Source of the DNA: Treponema sp.
GTDB taxonomy: Bacteria; Spirochaetota; Spirochaetia; Treponematales; Treponemataceae
Reading direction: 5' to 3'
DNA: 64,000 bases
NCBI GenBank assembly: GCA_024402475.1
Contig: JAKSTQ010000002.1
Location: 1 to 64,000, forward strand
Each line of letters opens with the position of its first letter. Within the stretch, counting starts at the first letter, position 1. The position numbers were made by a program, and so were the translations under genes. Positions 60,244 to 64,000 of this stretch are shown here, piece by piece. The notes under the pieces were generated by a model. The model was not told where the DNA came from. It saw only the letters and a program-made list of their open reading frames with translations, and ran no database searches.

Positions 60244-60741
60244 ATGGCTAATGAAAAACTTTGCCCTTGTGGCTCTGGAAAAGCATACGGCGAATGCTGT
60301 GAACCTATCATTAAAGGAACAAAAAAAGCTGAAACTGCAGAACAGTTGATGCGTGCACGTTATTCTGCTTATGAAAAAGTAGAAGTTGACTTCATCATCA
60401 ATTCATGTGAAAAAGGTGAAGAACTTGCAGAAATCGACAGAAAAGCAACTGAAGACTGGGCAAAAAATTCTACATGGCACGGACTTAAAATCATTAAGAC
60501 AGAAAAAGGTCAGCCATCTGACGAAGAAGGCATCGTAGAATTTGAAGCTGATTATACTCTCAAACAGATGCACGATGTTCACCATGAAACAGCTTACTTC
60601 AAGAAAGTAAACGGTGAATGGCTTTACTCTGTAGGTGCCCTCAAGACAACAACTGTTGTTCGCGAAGGTGAAAAAATCGGACGTAATGATCCTTGTCCTT
60701 GTGGTTCCGGAAAAAAATACAAGAAGTGCTGCGGAAGATAA
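60244..60741 (+). CDS. ychJ: YchJ-family protein with two SEC-C motifs
   Basis: A 165-residue protein in which a YchJ middle domain lies between two SEC-C zinc motifs: [14 protein letters not shown] at the start and [16 protein letters not shown] at the end. SEC-C motifs bind zinc and, in SecA, contact SecB; the YchJ function is unknown. GAGG precedes the ATG. Confidence 0.93.
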   Translation: MANEKLCPCGSGKAYGECCEPIIKGTKKAETAEQLMRARYSAYEKVEVDFIINSCEKGEELAEIDRKATEDWAKNSTWHGLKIIKTEKGQPSDEEGIVEFEADYTLKQMHDVHHETAYFKKVNGEWLYSVGALKTTTVVREGEKIGRNDPCPCGSGKKYKKCCGR

Positions 60742-60759
60742 TTCCTTTAGTAAAATAAT

Positions 60760-61548
60760 ATGGCAGATATCGTTTTAACCGGCTTTCATGCTGTAGAAGA
60801 AAGAGTCCGCTCTGCTCGTGATGATATGGATCTTGCATCTAAAATCACGGTCTATTACAGCAAGCCAGGTCCACGCATTAAAAAAATTCTCAGTCAGGCA
60901 AAAATCAATTCTGTTAAAACAACACAGACTGATGATAAGACTCTCGACGATATGGTAAAAGCCCTGTCGCCTGCAGAACAGGATCACAGAGGAATTGTTG
61001 CTGTTGTAACAGGACAGGCAGAAAAACCTGAAAATATCGTGGACTTTGACCGCTGGTTAAACGATGCTGCAAAAGCTGATGAAAAACAGACAGTTGTCGT
61101 ACTGGACAGCGTAACTGATCCTCATAATGTCGGAGCAATTATCCGTAGTGCAGATCAGTTTGGCGCAAGTCTTGTTCTTCTTCCTGAACGCCATAGTGCG
61201 AATAAAGTTGCTGATAACGATATTATTGCCCGTTCAAGTGCAGGTGCTTCTGCGTGGGTTCCTGTAAGTATTGTGACTAATCTTGTTCGTACAGTTGAAC
61301 AGCTTAAAGATGCCGGATATTGGGTTTATGGCGCTGATGCCGGCGGAACAAATGTTACTACAATTGAATTTGCACAGAAAACCGTATTGATTATGGGCTC
61401 AGAAGGAACCGGAATCAGCCGCCTTCTTAAAGAGCAGTGTGATTCCATTGTATCAATTCCAACCTGCGGAAAAATTGACAGCCTTAACGTTTCTGTTGCA
61501 ACAGGCGTTCTTCTTTACGAAAGAGTAAGGGGCAGTTCAAGCCGTTAA
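60760..61548 (+). CDS. rlmB: 23S rRNA Gm2251 methyltransferase
   Basis: A 262-residue SpoU-class SPOUT enzyme of the RlmB/TrmH type: GFHAVEERVRSA (N-terminal substrate-binding start), VVLDSVTDPHNVGAIIRSADQFGA, LIMGSEGTGISRLLKEQCD and VSIPTCGKIDSLNVSVATGVLLYE, the knot. RlmB methylates G2251 of 23S rRNA. It starts 18 bp after ychJ with no clear Shine-Dalgarno. Confidence 0.92.
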   Translation: MADIVLTGFHAVEERVRSARDDMDLASKITVYYSKPGPRIKKILSQAKINSVKTTQTDDKTLDDMVKALSPAEQDHRGIVAVVTGQAEKPENIVDFDRWLNDAAKADEKQTVVVLDSVTDPHNVGAIIRSADQFGASLVLLPERHSANKVADNDIIARSSAGASAWVPVSIVTNLVRTVEQLKDAGYWVYGADAGGTNVTTIEFAQKTVLIMGSEGTGISRLLKEQCDSIVSIPTCGKIDSLNVSVATGVLLYERVRGSSSR

Positions 61549-61655
61549 AATTCCAGTGCAGCAGTTATTTGCCTTGGAAACCTGAACTGGTGAGTTTATC
61601 CGTTAACCCGAATATTATTTCTAAACCGTAATAGTTTTTGCGCCGAAAATGAAAT

Positions 61656-63971
61656 ATGAAACTTTTATTTATTTTATTGGCCCTAACTATTTTCCCTGGA
61701 TTTGCATTTGCGCAGGAAACTACCGATGCCCAGGCGAATCCTCTTTATAACCTTCCAAAAGTAATTCCTGATAAGAAAAATCAGGCAACCGTAAAATCTG
61801 AAGATAAAAAAGTTCTTCTTGCCACCGATAATGGTCTTTACAGCGTAACAAACGGTAAGACACTTTCTCCATTGTGGGCAGAAGGCAAAGTTAAACAGAT
61901 TGCCCGTGTTGATAAAGGCTGGTATTTTGTTACAGCAAAGGGAATTCTTTATACAACTGACCTTAGAAATTTTGAACAGAGAAATAACGGTCTTCCAATT
62001 CTTACAATCAAAAGATACGTTGATAAAAAAGAATCATTTGAAAAGCAGGTTGCAGATATCAAAGACTTTTGTGTCAATCCGATGGATCAGTCTGAAATGG
62101 TATGTGCAACAAAAGATAAAGTATATCTTTCACGGGATGCAGGTTTAACCTGGACCTATTTTGGTTCACAGCGTGAAGGAACAAGCGGTATTAAAGCCGT
62201 TGCAATTTTTGATACTAAGAAAGCTGACGGAACAAAAGCAAAAATGATTTTTGTTTCTCATGCAACAATGGGCTTTTCTTATGCATATACAGACAGAGAA
62301 AAAGTAAAATGGATAGACATCCCTGGCGGACTTGCAAACGCAGATCCACAGACAAGTGCCGATGAAGTTTCTGATGTTCTTCCTGTTGTCTGTAAAGATG
62401 CAGAAGGAAATCTTTATACAGAAGTATTTATTTCGCAGACATTTATTCCTCGTTTATACAGATTTGATTTTACAAAAATGAGAAGTGTTCCTCTTTATAA
62501 AGGAACAGAACCAGCTGATACAGTTGACGGTCTTACACTTGCTGATAACTGCGTTCTGTTTGTTGGTCCTCAATCTGTAAAAGCATACGACATCACAAAA
62601 AATGAAGCACCTTTTGTTCCTGAAAAATTTGACAGCTGGAAAAAATCTATTGAAGCTTCAAGTTATCCTGTTAATGCAATGTACATTCCTCAGAGTGACA
62701 GCGGATTTAAATCTGGCATTGTTTTGAATGAAGCATGGCTTTTGCAGACAGGAAATACACTTAATAAATTTGCATCAAAAATTCAGACTCAGAAAAGTCT
62801 TTATGTTCCTGCTTATCAGGGAGCCCAGCCTAATGGTCCGACCCGTTACAGAAAACTTATTAAAGATCACAAACTTAACGCGCTTGTTATTGATATGAAA
62901 GATGACTATGGACTTTTGCGTTATCAGTCAAAAGATTCAGAAGTTCTTAAAAAAGCAAAAACAAGTCAGTATGCAATCAAAGATCTTGATGCATGGATTG
63001 CAGGGTTTAAAGAAGACAATGTTTACCTCATTGCCCGAATCGTAGCATTCAAAGACCGCAACCTTACTCTTTACGGAAACGGTAAATATGCTGTATGGGA
63101 TAAAAACCGTAATCGTCAGTGGACTGGTATCAGCGGTTATGAAAAGCAGGAAGATGGTTCAACAAAAACTTATTACTATGATGAACAATGGATTGACCCA
63201 TATTGTCCTGAAGTCTGGGAATATGATGTTGCCATTGCAAAAGAACTGATCAGCCGCGGATTCGATGAAATTCAGTTTGACTATATCCGATTCCCTACTG
63301 ACGGTTACAACCTTAAGGATGCAACTTTCCGCTGGCGCAGTCCTGGAATGGATAAAGAAAGTGCTTTGATTTCGTTCCTGAAATATGCCCGCGAAAATAT
63401 TGATGCTCCGATTGGAATTGATATTTACGGCGCAAACGGCTGGTACAGAACTGGAGCCCGTACTGGACAGGATGTAGAAACACTTGCAGAATATGTAGAT
63501 GTTATCTGTCCGATGTTCTATCCTTCGCATTTTGAAAACCGTTTCTTGAATTACGAACCATATGAAGAACGTCCATATAGAATTTACTATTATGGAACTT
63601 ACCGCAACACAGTTATTGCACGCAATAAAGTTGTAGTTCGTCCATGGATTCAGACATTCTTCCTTAATGTTCCATATGACCGTACATATTATGATGCAGC
63701 ATATGTAAGCAAGGAAGTATTCGGTGTACGCGATTCTGTTGACCGTGGTTACATGCACTGGAACAATGCCGGTAACTATTCTAAACTTTGTGTTGATCCG
63801 GATGGAAAAAAATATACTGGTCGTGCATACGAAGCAAAACCAGAATTCCGTAAACCGGCAATTGGTCAGAAAGAAGAATTGCGGCAGAAAGAAAATGTAA
63901 GCTCTTCTGAAGAAGCAGATAATATTCTTGTCTGGGATTCCGTAAAGAATCAGGACAATGATAACTTATAA
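61656..63971 (+). CDS. Secreted DUF4015 putative glycoside hydrolase
   Basis: A 771-residue protein with a cleavable signal peptide (ending FAFAQE, about residue 20). The middle (~30-390) is a beta-rich region with Asp/Gly-rich repeats like a sialidase-type propeller. From ~400 it is a DUF4015 (COG1306) TIM-barrel: ALVIDMKDDYGLLRYQS, LIARIVAFKDRNL, and DEIQFDYIRFPTDGYN, typical of putative glycosyl hydrolases of unknown substrate. The C-terminus is a short polar tail. The gene ends 29 bp before the window edge; no clear Shine-Dalgarno. Confidence 0.88.
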   Translation: MKLLFILLALTIFPGFAFAQETTDAQANPLYNLPKVIPDKKNQATVKSEDKKVLLATDNGLYSVTNGKTLSPLWAEGKVKQIARVDKGWYFVTAKGILYTTDLRNFEQRNNGLPILTIKRYVDKKESFEKQVADIKDFCVNPMDQSEMVCATKDKVYLSRDAGLTWTYFGSQREGTSGIKAVAIFDTKKADGTKAKMIFVSHATMGFSYAYTDREKVKWIDIPGGLANADPQTSADEVSDVLPVVCKDAEGNLYTEVFISQTFIPRLYRFDFTKMRSVPLYKGTEPADTVDGLTLADNCVLFVGPQSVKAYDITKNEAPFVPEKFDSWKKSIEASSYPVNAMYIPQSDSGFKSGIVLNEAWLLQTGNTLNKFASKIQTQKSLYVPAYQGAQPNGPTRYRKLIKDHKLNALVIDMKDDYGLLRYQSKDSEVLKKAKTSQYAIKDLDAWIAGFKEDNVYLIARIVAFKDRNLTLYGNGKYAVWDKNRNRQWTGISGYEKQEDGSTKTYYYDEQWIDPYCPEVWEYDVAIAKELISRGFDEIQFDYIRFPTDGYNLKDATFRWRSPGMDKESALISFLKYARENIDAPIGIDIYGANGWYRTGARTGQDVETLAEYVDVICPMFYPSHFENRFLNYEPYEERPYRIYYYGTYRNTVIARNKVVVRPWIQTFFLNVPYDRTYYDAAYVSKEVFGVRDSVDRGYMHWNNAGNYSKLCVDPDGKKYTGRAYEAKPEFRKPAIGQKEELRQKENVSSSEEADNILVWDSVKNQDNDNL

Positions 63972-64000
63972 AAAGGTAGTGTTAAAAAAAGGGAGACGTT

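Noticed and set aside
1..64000. tRNA or rRNA genes
   Set aside because: I saw no GGTTCGAATCC-type T-loop or other RNA-gene signature in the non-coding stretches, though a short one could be missed without a covariance search.

Overview
The window looks like chromosomal DNA of a spirochaete, most likely a gut or rumen type Treponema. This rests on the AT-rich base composition, on my familiarity with the protein families, and on the mix of genes: lipoproteins, a GH16 glucanase, a membrane diguanylate cyclase, bactofilin with an M23 peptidase, RicT, a DUF4015 protein and a FlhG/MinD-like ATPase. The species cannot be fixed from the sequence. There is no rRNA, tRNA, prophage, CRISPR array or classical insertion sequence.

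Layout. 0-5 kb: edge lipoprotein with an attenuator-like leader, diguanylate cyclase, DUF1295 protein, antiporter, GH16 lipoprotein and ArfB-like hydrolase. 5-15 kb: a small regulatory operon (54-codon ORF, HTH protein, acylphosphatase), an SPFH protein, a PurF paralogue without its glutaminase cysteine, a LUD protein, and a sugar-sensing cassette (membrane-anchored binding protein, LytS/YesM-type kinase, YesN-type regulator, second binding lipoprotein). 15-20 kb: serine biosynthesis (rex-serC-serA), interrupted by an 860-bp stretch with two inverted-repeat elements, one carrying a GIY-YIG nuclease gene, and a tandem hairpin array. 20-27 kb: DUF362 ferredoxin, lytic transglycosylase, PTS EIIA, radical SAM protein and a pair of LptF/LptG-like membrane proteins. 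27.1-27.6 kb: a gene-free, AT-rich stretch with a cluster of DnaA-box-like 9-mers. 28-33.4 kb: STAS protein, TrmJ, a sigma-54-activator-like ATPase, WecG-type glycosyltransferase, RsmE and a CtpA protease. 33.5-64 kb: mostly plus-strand genes, including FlhG/MinD-like, lgt, tyrS, a cell-shape operon (M23-bactofilin-YaaR-RicT), metK, nth, mscS, slyX, a pseudouridine synthase, a diaminobutyrate aminotransferase/decarboxylase pair, metY, DUF1846, pyrF with a fused pyrK-pyrD, a probable AmiE/NamZ muropeptide-recycling pair, rlmL, ychJ, rlmB and a large DUF4015 protein.

Three themes stand out. First, the inverted-repeat element around the GIY-YIG gene, next to a gene-less element with an identical left arm, looks like an autonomous/non-autonomous pair of a mobile palindrome. 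Second, about ten genes have a promoter whose -10 hexamer lies only 6 or 8 nt before the ATG with no Shine-Dalgarno, so they are probably transcribed leaderless; most others have a good Shine-Dalgarno. Third, several intergenic regions pack overlapping signals: a terminator, promoter and ribosome-binding site before metY, a Rex-like operator inside a terminator, and a ribosome-binding site that can pair with upstream sequence before the HTH gene.

Minus-strand genes dominate to the left of about 33.4 kb and plus-strand genes to the right. Together with the DnaA-box-like cluster this is compatible with a replication origin here, which only whole-replicon skew could test.
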